This document shows positions 7,490 through 17,386 of a DNA stretch of 64,000 nucleotides, one piece after another (positions within the stretch are counted from its first letter, which is position 1; every line of letters begins with the position of its first letter). The DNA is taken from the NCBI RefSeq assembly GCF_009494395.1, contig NZ_VZCB01000060.1:19082-83081 (forward strand), in the 5' to 3' direction. The notes beneath the pieces are model-generated. The model was not told the DNA's origin. It was given only the letters and a program-made list of their open reading frames with translations, and did no database searches. The position numbers were made by a program, and so were the translations under genes. This DNA is from Segatella copri. GTDB taxonomy: Bacteria > Bacteroidota > Bacteroidia > Bacteroidales > Bacteroidaceae.

Positions 7490-10400
7490 ATGAGGAAACA
7501 ATTATTCTCTATGATGCTATGCCTTGGTGCTGTTGGTGGCGCTTCTTTTGTTGCCCCAATGCCCGCAATGGCTGCTGTTGCACAGGACCAGGTGATCACA
7601 GTCAAGGGACAAGTTGTAGATGATCAGGGTGAACCTCTGATTGGCGCAACAGTCAAGACTAAGGATGCCAAGACAGGTACAGTTACCGACTTGGATGGTA
7701 ATTTTGAAATCCGTGTGAAGGCGAACGCCACTCTTTTTGTAAGCTATCTTGGCTACAAGGAGCGTGAGATTGCAGTACGCGGTCGTGCCATTATTGATGC
7801 TATCCAGCTCTCTTCTGATGACCATATACTCGACCAGGTGGTTGTCGTAGGTTATGGTACCCAGAAGAAGGCAGACCTTACCGGTTCCGTATCTATCGTC
7901 AATGCTGAGGAGATGAAGAAGGTATCTAATTCCAACATCTCTACCATGCTTGAGGGTAAGGTTGCCGGTGTACAGATTACATCAGACGGTCAGCCTGGTG
8001 CAGATCCTAGTGTGAGAATTCGTGGTATCGGTTCTTTCGGTAGCACAGCTCCTCTTTATGTCATCGACGGTGTGCCTATGGGTACCACTATCCGTGACTT
8101 CTCTCCTAATGATATCGAGACCATCCAGATTCTGAAGGATGCTTCTGCGGGTGCCATCTACGGTTCTCGTGCTGCCAATGGTGTCGTTATCATCACTACC
8201 AAGAATGGTAAGAAAGACCAGCCTCTGAAGGTGAACTACTCCGGTTACTTTGGTGTTGACCAGATTCCTGGCGATGTATATGATGTAATGAACGCTGACC
8301 AGTATAGCAACTATCTGGGTCAGGCTTGCAAGAATTCCAACACTCCTCTGCCTGGCGGTTACAAGATGGGCGAGGATGGAATGTATCATTTCCAGGACGA
8401 AACCAACACAGATTGGTTTGACGAGGTATTCAAGACCGGTATCCGCCAGAACCACAACGTAGCCCTCAGCGGTGGTAGCTCTCACAGTACTTATAATGTA
8501 TCTCTCGACTACTATAACCAGAAGGGTACCTTGGAAGGTGCAGGCCCTAACTACGAGCGTTATACTGCCCGTGTCAACAACACTATGGACACCAAGTTCG
8601 TGAAGTTCCGTACCAGCATGGTTTACTCTCACTCTAACCAGGACAACATGGGTCTTTCCAATGCCTCAGAGTATGTTCAGGGTCTTTACGGTGATGTAAC
8701 CAACGTGCTCCGTGGTACACTTCTGATGCAGCCTACCATCAAGGCTTACGATAACTCTACATGGGTTCTCGATGACAAGGTGGGTGCAGCCAACGGTTAT
8801 CGCTACGATGCTTACGGTTATGGTGTTTACTATGATGGCGTACATGGTGATATCTCTGCTTCTAACCCATTGTTGGTTAACAATATGTTGCAGCGCAATA
8901 CATTGGTTGACCGCTTCGTAGGTACAGCTTCTGCTGATGTTGACCTGTTGGGTATGGTAGGCATCAAGAGCAAGAACCATGGTCTTCACTATAATGTAAA
9001 CCTCTCTTACAGCAAGACAGAGGCTAAGGATAAGACCTGGATTCCTTCCTGGATTCAGAGCAACCGTGTATATCTCGCCAAGGAGAATGAGCGCCTCACC
9101 AAGGGTTCACGCAACTACAGCGATGCCCTGGTTGAGAATACCATTACATACGATGGAAAGATTGGCAAGCACAACATCAACCTGCTCGCCGGTATGACTT
9201 ACGAGGAAGAGAATACCAACCTCCTGACTGGTTGGGGTATCAACTTCACAGAGCCATACTTCCTCCAGCTCCAGAACGCCAAGAATACTTACTCAGAGTC
9301 ATTCGAGTTTAAGCATAGCCTGGCATCATACGTAGGTCGTTTGAACTATAACTATGATGAGAAATACCTGCTTTCTGCAGTAGTACGTCGTGATGGTAGC
9401 TCTCGCTTGAGCAAGAACATCCGTTGGGCAACCTTCCCATCTGTATCTTTAGGTTGGCGTTTCGATAAGGAGAAGTTCTTCCCTATCAGCCGCGACATCG
9501 TTAACATGTTCAAGATTCGTGCCAGCTACGGTGAGCTCGGTAACGAGAACATCGGTGAGTACCAGTATATGGCTACCATGAACCGTAACAACATGACTTA
9601 CAGCTTCGGCAACAGTCCTGTAACCGGTTCTGCCGTTTCTACCTTCGTGAACAACGATATCGCCTGGGAGAAGAAGAAGACCACCAACGTGGGTATCGAC
9701 CTGGCAATGTTCAACAACCGTTTGGAGTTCACTGCCGAGTGGTATAAGAACAAGTCAGAAGACCTGCTTTACTCAGTTCCTGTGCCAGCACAGACCGGTG
9801 TATCCAACACCGCTGTAACCATGAACGCTGCCTCTATGGAGAACAGTGGTTTCGAGTTCAGCGCTACCTACCGCAACCACGATCATGCCCTCAAGTATGA
9901 TATCAGCGCCAACGTAAGTACCCTGAAGAACAAGGTAACCTCTCTGGGTATCGGTAAGGATTCATACATTTCTGGTGCATACGCTACTTACGTAGGTCAG
10001 GAGATTGGTCAGTTCTACGGTTGGGTTTACAAGGGAATCGCCCGTACTCAGGAAGATTTGGACAACAATGCTGTTCAGCAGGGTGCCAATGTCGGTGACT
10101 GCCTCTATGAGGATATCTCAGGTCCTGACGGAACTCCTGATGGCGTAATCGATGCTTACGACCAGACCGTATTGGGCAGTGGTCTTCCAAAGGTAAACTT
10201 CGGTTTGAGCACTCACTTGGAGTATAAGGGTTTCGACCTCAACATCTCTACATACGGAGTATTGAATTATCACGTATCAGATGATATCTATAACAGTTTG
10301 AACTCTTGCTACGGCTATGGCAACAAGGAAGTAGGCATGCTGGATGCCAACCGCTGGTCAGAGGATGGTTCTACCTACCTCTCTAGTGTTCCACGCACCT

Positions 10401-10696
10401 ATGCAGCCAACAACGCTACCTTGGCATGGAACGACCTCTTCAGCTCTCGCAAGATTCAGAATGCTGCTTACTGGAAGATAGCCAACGTAGAGTTGGGCTA
10501 CAACTTCCCAGACAAGTGGTTTGGTGGATATGTAAATGGTGTACGTCTCTATGTATCAGCACAGAACCTCTACACCTTCACAGGCTATCATGGATATAAT
10601 GTAGACTATGCTGGCGGTACCTTTACCCCAGGTTACAACTTCTGCTCTTTCCCAAGTGCAAGAACATTCATGTGTGGTCTCCACTTCACATTCTAA
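7490..10696 (+). CDS. susC: SusC-like TonB-dependent outer-membrane transporter
   Basis: Imports glycan fragments across the outer membrane with energy from TonB/ExbBD, working as a complex with the SusD lipoprotein encoded next. 1068 residues, the usual SusC length. A signal peptide (1-28, ending AMAA) precedes a carboxypeptidase-regulatory-like domain (about 36-112, with GEPLIGATVKTKDAKTGTV). The SusC signature follows (VVVVGYGTQKKADLTGSVS), then the TonB plug (about 125-240, with IRGIGSFGSTAPLYVIDGVP) and the 22-strand barrel ending in an aromatic residue (GLHFTF). It starts an operon with susD 49 bases downstream. The neighbouring arabinanases suggest arabino-oligosaccharides as cargo; this is inference. 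Confidence 0.95.
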   Translation: MRKQLFSMMLCLGAVGGASFVAPMPAMAAVAQDQVITVKGQVVDDQGEPLIGATVKTKDAKTGTVTDLDGNFEIRVKANATLFVSYLGYKEREIAVRGRAIIDAIQLSSDDHILDQVVVVGYGTQKKADLTGSVSIVNAEEMKKVSNSNISTMLEGKVAGVQITSDGQPGADPSVRIRGIGSFGSTAPLYVIDGVPMGTTIRDFSPNDIETIQILKDASAGAIYGSRAANGVVIITTKNGKKDQPLKVNYSGYFGVDQIPGDVYDVMNADQYSNYLGQACKNSNTPLPGGYKMGEDGMYHFQDETNTDWFDEVFKTGIRQNHNVALSGGSSHSTYNVSLDYYNQKGTLEGAGPNYERYTARVNNTMDTKFVKFRTSMVYSHSNQDNMGLSNASEYVQGLYGDVTNVLRGTLLMQPTIKAYDNSTWVLDDKVGAANGYRYDAYGYGVYYDGVHGDISASNPLLVNNMLQRNTLVDRFVGTASADVDLLGMVGIKSKNHGLHYNVNLSYSKTEAKDKTWIPSWIQSNRVYLAKENERLTKGSRNYSDALVENTITYDGKIGKHNINLLAGMTYEEENTNLLTGWGINFTEPYFLQLQNAKNTYSESFEFKHSLASYVGRLNYNYDEKYLLSAVVRRDGSSRLSKNIRWATFPSVSLGWRFDKEKFFPISRDIVNMFKIRASYGELGNENIGEYQYMATMNRNNMTYSFGNSPVTGSAVSTFVNNDIAWEKKKTTNVGIDLAMFNNRLEFTAEWYKNKSEDLLYSVPVPAQTGVSNTAVTMNAASMENSGFEFSATYRNHDHALKYDISANVSTLKNKVTSLGIGKDSYISGAYATYVGQEIGQFYGWVYKGIARTQEDLDNNAVQQGANVGDCLYEDISGPDGTPDGVIDAYDQTVLGSGLPKVNFGLSTHLEYKGFDLNISTYGVLNYHVSDDIYNSLNSCYGYGNKEVGMLDANRWSEDGSTYLSSVPRTYAANNATLAWNDLFSSRKIQNAAYWKIANVELGYNFPDKWFGGYVNGVRLYVSAQNLYTFTGYHGYNVDYAGGTFTPGYNFCSFPSARTFMCGLHFTF

Positions 10697-10745
10697 TAAT
10701 GAGAATAGACAAGTATAAGAATCATTATTTAAAAGAACATTTGAT

Positions 10746-12503
10746 ATGAAACTATATAAATTATCATTAGCTCTCTTCCTTGGCCTCGGTGCAATGGCTA
10801 CTACATCATGTGAGGACAAGTTGGAGGTAACAAATCCAAACCAGCAGACCACCGGAACCTTCGGTTTCAATGCAGATGATTTGGAGGAGTGCGTTATTGC
10901 AGCATACAACCATATCCGTATGGAAGGTTCTTCGGCACGTGTGGGTTATACCCTCGATGTGACACGTGGCGATGAGGTTTGGAACTCATCACAGGTATGG
11001 TATATGCCATTCGACGACATGAACGACCCAGTAACAGACGAAATCTCCATGTGGCCTTGGCGTGAGGCTTACTATACTATTAATGTATGTAACTTCATCC
11101 TTTCACGTACCACAGGTGATGATGCTTCGCTCTCAGAGACCATGAAGAAGATCAAGGGACAGGCGCTCTTCCTCCGCGGTTATTCATACTATACATTGGC
11201 AGGATATTACCAGAATCCTGCGCTGATTACTGATTATGCCAACTATTCTTCTCTGGATGGTCTCTATGGCAAGAACAGTACCTACGATGATGTGCTCGAC
11301 CAGGTGGAGAAGGATTTCGCAGAGGCTATGACTCTCCTCCCATCTCGCGATGCAGGTGGTCAGTGGGCTAAGGGTCGTGCAACCTGCGGTGCTGCTGCCG
11401 GTTACTATGCCCGCACTCTGATGCAGCGTCATAAGTACAGCGAAGCACTCACCGTACTCAAGGACATCATGAACAAGAAGTATGGCTCTTACAAGCTGAT
11501 GGCCAACTATGGCGACAACTTCCGTGAGGGTTCTGCTTACGAGAACAATGACGAGAGCCTCTTCGAGATTCAGTATCTCGACTACGGTTCACAGGGTGTG
11601 GATGATGAGTGGACTCCAGTCAATACAAGCCCTAACGCTACACAGGGACATGCCGTTGAGTCTAACTTCGCTCCAGGTAGATTCGGTGGATGGGCTGACC
11701 TCTCAGCTTCTCCATGGTTGTACAACCTCTTCAAGCAGGAGCGTACCAAGGAAGGTAAGTTGGATCCACGTCTCTACTGGACCATCGGTACATACGAGAC
11801 TGACTGGGTTGGTTTTGAGAATGGTAACGTAGCTTACAAGACCGAGATGACAGCTTCTGATACCATCATAACCAACAACAACTATGGTGGTCTTCCTATC
11901 GCTAAGTGGACCAATTTCCGTACCAACCTTTATGATAAGGTGACAACCGGTCTTCATTGCGGTATCAACCTCCGCATGATGCGTTACTCAGACGTTTTGC
12001 TCCGTGCAGCAGAGTGCGAGAACGAGGTGAACGGTCCTACACAGCAGGCTATCGACTGGATTAACCAGGTTCGTGAGCGTGCCAACCTGAAGGACTTGAA
12101 GCTTTCAGACTTCAATAGCAAGGATAAGCTCTTCGAGCAGATTGCCAATGTAGAGCGTCCTAAGGAGTTCGGTTGCGAGTACGGTCGTGGTTACGACCTG
12201 ATCCGTTGGGGATTCTTCTATGATCAGGGTCATTTGGCTCAGTTGAAGGAGCACGGAACCTTCCGTCGTTCTCCATACAAGGCAAAGGAGCCGGTAAGCT
12301 ACTCTTTGGTAGGTGTTGATTCTGAGGTGAAGAGCTCTTACGATACATACGTACCAGGTCATGAGTTCCTGCCTATCTATCAGGGTTTGTTGAATGATAA
12401 CCCTAACCTGACAGGTAACTCAGCTAATACGAATACGGATAACTCATCTGATTTCTTCGGAAGAGGTTGGACAGTTCATCCAGTAGTAGACTTGAGCAAG
12501 TAA
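10746..12503 (+). CDS. susD: SusD/RagB-family surface glycan-binding lipoprotein
   Basis: Forms the lid of the SusC transporter and binds the glycan at the cell surface. 585 residues with a lipoprotein signal peptide and lipobox cysteine Cys22 (ATTSCEDK). The acidic residues after the cysteine suit surface export. SusD features include an N-terminal tetratricopeptide-like region (about 40-300, with GQALFLRGYSYYTLAGYY) and the conserved C-terminal block around RYSDVLLRAAECENEV, IDWINQVRERANL and REFG-like PKEFGCEYGRGYDLIRWG. It follows susC by 49 bases and precedes the modular lipoprotein by 85. The name reflects family, not starch specificity. Confidence 0.94.
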   Translation: MKLYKLSLALFLGLGAMATTSCEDKLEVTNPNQQTTGTFGFNADDLEECVIAAYNHIRMEGSSARVGYTLDVTRGDEVWNSSQVWYMPFDDMNDPVTDEISMWPWREAYYTINVCNFILSRTTGDDASLSETMKKIKGQALFLRGYSYYTLAGYYQNPALITDYANYSSLDGLYGKNSTYDDVLDQVEKDFAEAMTLLPSRDAGGQWAKGRATCGAAAGYYARTLMQRHKYSEALTVLKDIMNKKYGSYKLMANYGDNFREGSAYENNDESLFEIQYLDYGSQGVDDEWTPVNTSPNATQGHAVESNFAPGRFGGWADLSASPWLYNLFKQERTKEGKLDPRLYWTIGTYETDWVGFENGNVAYKTEMTASDTIITNNNYGGLPIAKWTNFRTNLYDKVTTGLHCGINLRMMRYSDVLLRAAECENEVNGPTQQAIDWINQVRERANLKDLKLSDFNSKDKLFEQIANVERPKEFGCEYGRGYDLIRWGFFYDQGHLAQLKEHGTFRRSPYKAKEPVSYSLVGVDSEVKSSYDTYVPGHEFLPIYQGLLNDNPNLTGNSANTNTDNSSDFFGRGWTVHPVVDLSK

Positions 12504-12588
12504 CAATATTCATTATCTCAAGGGGCAGGATTACCTGCCTCATGAGATAAAACTAAACAATTCACATATTTATAATATAGAATATAAT

Positions 12589-14568
12589 ATGAAACACCTA
12601 AATAAATTAGCATCTGTCTTCTGCGTAGCTGCAATGGCATTGACAGCGATGACTGGATGCGAGGGAAGTGACATGTTCAGTGTTAACTCTCCTGATTGGA
12701 TTTCAGAAAAGATAGACTCCATCAATGCCGCTAAGGGCAATGACAATGCATTGCCAGAAGGTGAAGAGGATGTTTACACAGTCGGTGCTACTGACTATTC
12801 TACAGGTTGGTGGACAGCCTTCTCCAAGTACTATGTCATTCCTGATGGCAAGACCTGGAATGCCGTGTTCAATCTGAACATCAACCCATCGGCTCCTAAT
12901 ACCTACAAGAACTTCGCCCTCGTCCTTGCTAGTGATGATGATCGTGGTGGCGCTAACTATAAGGAGTATGGAGCTATCCGTTTCGATAATCAGCCTAGCG
13001 GTAACTCTGAGTGGGGTGATTATATTGATAGAAGTGGTGTAGTAAGTGATCTTACTTTTGAAAAAGATACCGACGAAGGCGTACAGAAGCTCGGTGGTAC
13101 AGTGGTTCTTACTGTTGACCGTTCTGACCCTAATGCCTTCAGCGTCAAGATTACCAACGGAACTGTAACCAAGACATACAAGCAGGCTACCCCTCTCCCA
13201 AATCTCAATCCTGATGCAAGCGATACCAATATCCGTGCATTCCTTGTACCGGAAGGTTCTTACATCAACTTCCTCCAGTCTAACCTCGAACCTATCGGTG
13301 GTTTCACTTCTGCAGAGGATAAGCAGCCTCTTTCTATGGAGTTGCACTCTGTTCCTAAGAAGGTAATGGTAGGTACATCTCTTGAGGATGCAATGGCTAA
13401 CGTTTCTGCTACCATTACATTCGAGACTGGCATTACCAAGGAGGTTCCTGCTGCTGAACTCGGATTCGTGGCTGTTCCTAACATGGATCAGGTTGGTGTG
13501 AAGACACTCGTTGCTATCTACAACAAGACATTCAAGAACGAGAACTGCAGTTCTCCTATCACAGGTCAGGCTCAGTTCAGCGTTGTTGACAAGATGTTCA
13601 ACAGCCTGGGTGCTACCGACAACTCAACTCCATTCTTCGGTGTTCTGTCAGATCCAGTAAAGGTAGCTCCTCATGAGACTCAGGTGATGCAGTTTACCAA
13701 CTATACCAATGGTGGTAATAACTGGGAAAACTTCCTCGTTGTAATGGTAAACGGTGCTGGAACAGAATACGGTGTTACCCGTGCCGACTGCTTCGGTTGG
13801 GGTGCTGCTTATGACGGCAAGGCAACTCCATTCGGTGCTCCTGATAACTGGGCTACATGGCTCGCTGACATGGATGGCGCCAAGGTTACCCTCTATACAA
13901 CCAACAATGGTGATGGCACTGTTGATATCAAGTACGATATCCTGGCAGCCAATGGACATAAGTATCACATGGGCTACACTGGAATCTCTGGCGTAGATCC
14001 TAACGACTTCTTCGTCAAGCTCTCTCTTGAGAAGGCTCACCTCGAGTTTGATACCGTCATTGGTAATGAGGACAATACTTCTGCTTTCTTCGGAGCTCTC
14101 TCTAATGTGTTTGATGTTCCTGCAGGCAAGACCGTTTCTACTCAGTTCGTCAACTACACAGCTGGTGGTTCTAACTGGTTCAACTTCGTAGCAGTTCTTG
14201 TCAACAAGGCAAACGATAAGGAGTATGCTGCCGTTCGTGCCGACAACTACGGTTGGGGTGCAGGATATGATGCATGTACTCATGCCTGCTCATGGGAAGA
14301 CTGGGGTGCTTGGCTTACAGCCATGGATGGTGCCAAGGTTCAGCTCTCTGTAACCAATGTAGGTAATGGTACAGCCAACATCAAGGCAACCATGATAGGC
14401 AACAATGGTGTAACCTACACCCAGACCTATAATGGCATCAACAACATCGATGCCAATGACCTGGCGTTCAAGCTCACTATAGAGAAGGCTCATCTCGTAT
14501 TCGACCTTCCTTTCGCAAATTCATCATTTGCTGCCCGCAAGCATTACTCACGTGCACATCGCAGATAA
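12589..14568 (+). CDS. Three-module surface lipoprotein in the SusE/SusF position
   Basis: Probable surface glycan-binding protein. 659 residues with lipobox Cys24 (AMTGCEGSD). Three copies of one module follow: about 66-230 (diverged), 340-488 and 491-640. The last two share NYT-GG-NW-NF--V-VN, RADN-GWG and W--WL--MDGAKV, and end in EKAHL-FD. An Ig-like stretch (about 245-335) separates modules one and two. The same module is the C-terminal part of the GH43 enzyme encoded next, so it is probably carbohydrate binding. The protein ends in an odd basic tail (ARKHYSRAHRR). I do not recognise a named family for the module. Its place after susD supports a role in holding the polymer at the surface. 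Confidence 0.8.
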   Translation: MKHLNKLASVFCVAAMALTAMTGCEGSDMFSVNSPDWISEKIDSINAAKGNDNALPEGEEDVYTVGATDYSTGWWTAFSKYYVIPDGKTWNAVFNLNINPSAPNTYKNFALVLASDDDRGGANYKEYGAIRFDNQPSGNSEWGDYIDRSGVVSDLTFEKDTDEGVQKLGGTVVLTVDRSDPNAFSVKITNGTVTKTYKQATPLPNLNPDASDTNIRAFLVPEGSYINFLQSNLEPIGGFTSAEDKQPLSMELHSVPKKVMVGTSLEDAMANVSATITFETGITKEVPAAELGFVAVPNMDQVGVKTLVAIYNKTFKNENCSSPITGQAQFSVVDKMFNSLGATDNSTPFFGVLSDPVKVAPHETQVMQFTNYTNGGNNWENFLVVMVNGAGTEYGVTRADCFGWGAAYDGKATPFGAPDNWATWLADMDGAKVTLYTTNNGDGTVDIKYDILAANGHKYHMGYTGISGVDPNDFFVKLSLEKAHLEFDTVIGNEDNTSAFFGALSNVFDVPAGKTVSTQFVNYTAGGSNWFNFVAVLVNKANDKEYAAVRADNYGWGAGYDACTHACSWEDWGAWLTAMDGAKVQLSVTNVGNGTANIKATMIGNNGVTYTQTYNGINNIDANDLAFKLTIEKAHLVFDLPFANSSFAARKHYSRAHRR

Positions 14569-14590
14569 GAGATTTTTGAAATAGTATGAG

Positions 14591-14636
14591 AAGGCATGAC
14601 CTATGCGGAAACACATTCCCATAGGTCTGCCTTTTT
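14591..14636 (+). terminator. Intra-operon hairpin before the GH43 genes
   Basis: Stem 14591-14605 (AAGGCATGACCTATG) pairs with 14620-14633 with one bulged base, followed by five T. It may terminate or attenuate transcription so that the GH43 genes are expressed less than susCD. No -7 box is seen in the 60 bases after it. Confidence 0.7.
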
Positions 14637-14696
14637 GCATCATATCAGAAGTCTTGGTTTTCTTTTTACAAATCAATAATTAAACTCAATCAAGTT

Positions 14697-17348
14697 ATGA
14701 AGAAATTATTACTCTCTATGTTGGGGCTTGCTGCCATCGGTGCTACTGCCCAGACACAGGTCTGCGACAACGACCTGACGAATGCTTATACGTCGAGATC
14801 ATATAGTAAGCGTGTGGTTTGCCACGACCCGTCTATCGTGGTAGATGACATCACCAACCCTAGCTCGCCTACCTATTATATATATGGTTCTCATCTGGGT
14901 AGGGGCAAGACCACTGCGGCAAGCAACTACCAGGAATGGACTTCGTTCAAGGCGGGCGAGGAAGCTGCCGGCAATGTGAACAGTCTCTTTGCCAACAAGC
15001 AGGGCACATTGGTTAATTATTCCATTGCCTATCAGTCGCATGTTGTCACCGAAGTGAAGAACAGCAAGGGCGAGAACGTGAAGTTCGGCAACTTCAATGC
15101 CCACGGCTGGCAGTATAAAGGCTATAATGTGCAGGGCAATCAGTGGGCACCAGACATCGTATATAACAAAACCATGAAGAAATGGTGTATGTATATGAGT
15201 CTGAATGGCGAAAACTGGTGTTCTTCCATCGTATGCTTTGTTTCTGATAACATCGAAGGACCTTGGGTTTATCAGGGACCAGTAGTTTTCTCCGGTTTCC
15301 AGGGCTCATACGCTCATAACTCATACGCTGCTGCGGATGACTGGAAGCATACCGACTATGCCATCGCCACTGGCGAAACCGCTCTTCCTACTCGTTATAA
15401 GAATGGTAAGAGTTGGGGAACCTATTGGCCAAACTGTATCGACCCATGCGTCTTCTATGATGACAACGACAACCTCTGGATGAGCTACGGCTCCTGGTCG
15501 GGTGGTATCTTTATGATTAAGTTGGATAAGACCAATGGTCTCCGCGACTATACCTACACCTTCCCTTACGAGGTGAATGGCAAGGTCACCACTCCGGGTG
15601 CTGCCAGTGCCAACTGCACCAGCGACCCTTACTTCGGCAAGAAGATAGCGGGTGGATATTATGTATCGGGAGAGGCTAGCTATATTCAGAAGATAGGCAA
15701 GTACTACTTCCTCTTCATGAGCTATGGTGGCTTGAAAAGCGATGGCGGTTACCAGATGCGCATCTTCCGTTCTGAGAATCCTGACGGACCTTACGTAGAC
15801 TGCTATGGTACATCGGCACTCTTCAAGAGTTATAAGATGAACTATAGTGCTACCACAGCCGACAACCGTGGCGTATTGCTCTTTGGCGGTTACCAGTGGG
15901 ATGCAATGAGCGGTGCTGAAATAGCACAGGGTCACAACTCTGCGTTCGTAGACAAGCAGAACCGTTCTTTCGTGGTTTACCACACCCGTTTCAGCAATGG
16001 TGGCGAGGGTCATCAGGTTCGTGTTCATCAGCTCTTCCTCAATGACGAGGGGTGGTTGATGGCAGCTCCATTTGAGTTTGACGGCGAGACCATCACCGAT
16101 GCAGCTATCGCTTCCAAGGCATCTATCGCAGATGCTGACATTGCAGGCGACTATCAGTTCATGCGTCATCAGTATGGTCAGAACACCAAGGCAAAGGCTT
16201 TCGAGACTCCTGTGAACATCACTCTCAATGCCGATGGAACCATCACTGGTGCCGAGAAGGGAACCTGGAAGCGTACGGCTGGTACTGATTACATCCACCT
16301 GACTATCAATGATGTAGTATATCGTGGCGTACTGGTTAATCAGACCATCGACTATACCAATATCCCAGCCATCGCCATCTCTGCTCTCTCTTCATCAAGC
16401 GGTAGCCTGACTATGGGACAGAACAACTTCACCTATCAGCAGGAGGTTTGGGCTGTGAAGGCAGATGCCAAGGCTGCCATCAAATATACAGTCAATAATC
16501 TGACTCTGCCATTCGCAGACGGTGCCACCCTGAATGCGGCTCCTTCTCTGCCTACTCAGGGCAAGATGGGTGCTAATATCTCCTGGAAGTCAAGCGATAC
16601 TTCTATCCTGACCGATGACGGCAAGGTGAACGGTAAAGGCAAGGTTACTATGACCATGACAATCAGCAAGGATGAGTATGAGTATGTGAAGGATTATTCC
16701 CTGAATATCGATGCTGATGCTGAGGAAACTACTCCGGTTTATTATCCTGTTTCTGCACAGAAGAATCTTACGAATGCCTATGCTACCAACCTGAGTCAGG
16801 ATTATACTGTGAAGGCTGGCAATAAGGCTCAGTTCAAGTTCTATAACTATACTGTGGGTACAGATAATTTCAAGAGTTGGGTATTGGGTGTTTCCAACGT
16901 AGCTCATGGTGCAGCTGGATATAAGGAGTATGTGATGTTGCGTAATGATAACTGGGAGAACATTTCCTGGGGCAACATCGGATGTACCAGCGATTTCAAC
17001 TGGGATACATTTGTGCAGGATATGAACGGTTCTCTGGTTGATATGACCGTGGAATATGCAGCTACTGGTACTTTCAAGATGACAGCTGTGATTACTACCA
17101 AGGACAAGAAGGTATATCATTATTCATATTCTACGACCATCAGCGGCAAGCCAGCCAAGATCAATGTCTTCTTTACTGGTGAGAATTCCTATATCGACGG
17201 CTCTAGCCTCGTTGATACCGGTATCGCTCCTATCGTCATCCAGAAGAAGCAGAATGACGGCAAGTGGTATAATCTCGCTGGTCAGCTGGTGGACAAGAGC
17301 TACAAGGGTGTAGTGATTGTAAATGGAAGAAAGTTTGTGAACAAGTAA
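14697..17348 (+). CDS. Multi-domain GH43 enzyme, probable endo-arabinanase
   Basis: Predicted to cut alpha-1,5-arabinan. 883 residues: signal peptide (1-18, ATAQ), then a five-bladed GH43 propeller (about 38-465). Candidate catalytic residues are Asp44 (VCHDPSIV, base), Asp249 (NCIDPCVF, pKa modulator) and Glu326 (SGEASYI, acid); the conserved His lies in QGHNSAFVD. A beta domain common after GH43 arabinanases follows (about 470-600). Next comes an atrophied Ig-like domain (about 605-680, NISWKSSDTSIL), then one copy (about 685-833) of the module found in the preceding lipoprotein. The C-terminus has WYNLAGQLVDKSYKGV and VNGRKFVNK, resembling C-terminal sorting-type ends common in Prevotella secreted enzymes. 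Could also act on arabinoxylan side chains. Confidence 0.86.
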   Translation: MKKLLLSMLGLAAIGATAQTQVCDNDLTNAYTSRSYSKRVVCHDPSIVVDDITNPSSPTYYIYGSHLGRGKTTAASNYQEWTSFKAGEEAAGNVNSLFANKQGTLVNYSIAYQSHVVTEVKNSKGENVKFGNFNAHGWQYKGYNVQGNQWAPDIVYNKTMKKWCMYMSLNGENWCSSIVCFVSDNIEGPWVYQGPVVFSGFQGSYAHNSYAAADDWKHTDYAIATGETALPTRYKNGKSWGTYWPNCIDPCVFYDDNDNLWMSYGSWSGGIFMIKLDKTNGLRDYTYTFPYEVNGKVTTPGAASANCTSDPYFGKKIAGGYYVSGEASYIQKIGKYYFLFMSYGGLKSDGGYQMRIFRSENPDGPYVDCYGTSALFKSYKMNYSATTADNRGVLLFGGYQWDAMSGAEIAQGHNSAFVDKQNRSFVVYHTRFSNGGEGHQVRVHQLFLNDEGWLMAAPFEFDGETITDAAIASKASIADADIAGDYQFMRHQYGQNTKAKAFETPVNITLNADGTITGAEKGTWKRTAGTDYIHLTINDVVYRGVLVNQTIDYTNIPAIAISALSSSSGSLTMGQNNFTYQQEVWAVKADAKAAIKYTVNNLTLPFADGATLNAAPSLPTQGKMGANISWKSSDTSILTDDGKVNGKGKVTMTMTISKDEYEYVKDYSLNIDADAEETTPVYYPVSAQKNLTNAYATNLSQDYTVKAGNKAQFKFYNYTVGTDNFKSWVLGVSNVAHGAAGYKEYVMLRNDNWENISWGNIGCTSDFNWDTFVQDMNGSLVDMTVEYAATGTFKMTAVITTKDKKVYHYSYSTTISGKPAKINVFFTGENSYIDGSSLVDTGIAPIVIQKKQNDGKWYNLAGQLVDKSYKGVVIVNGRKFVNK

Positions 17349-17386
17349 TTCTCTTATATATTATAATAAGGTATAATACAAAGAAG

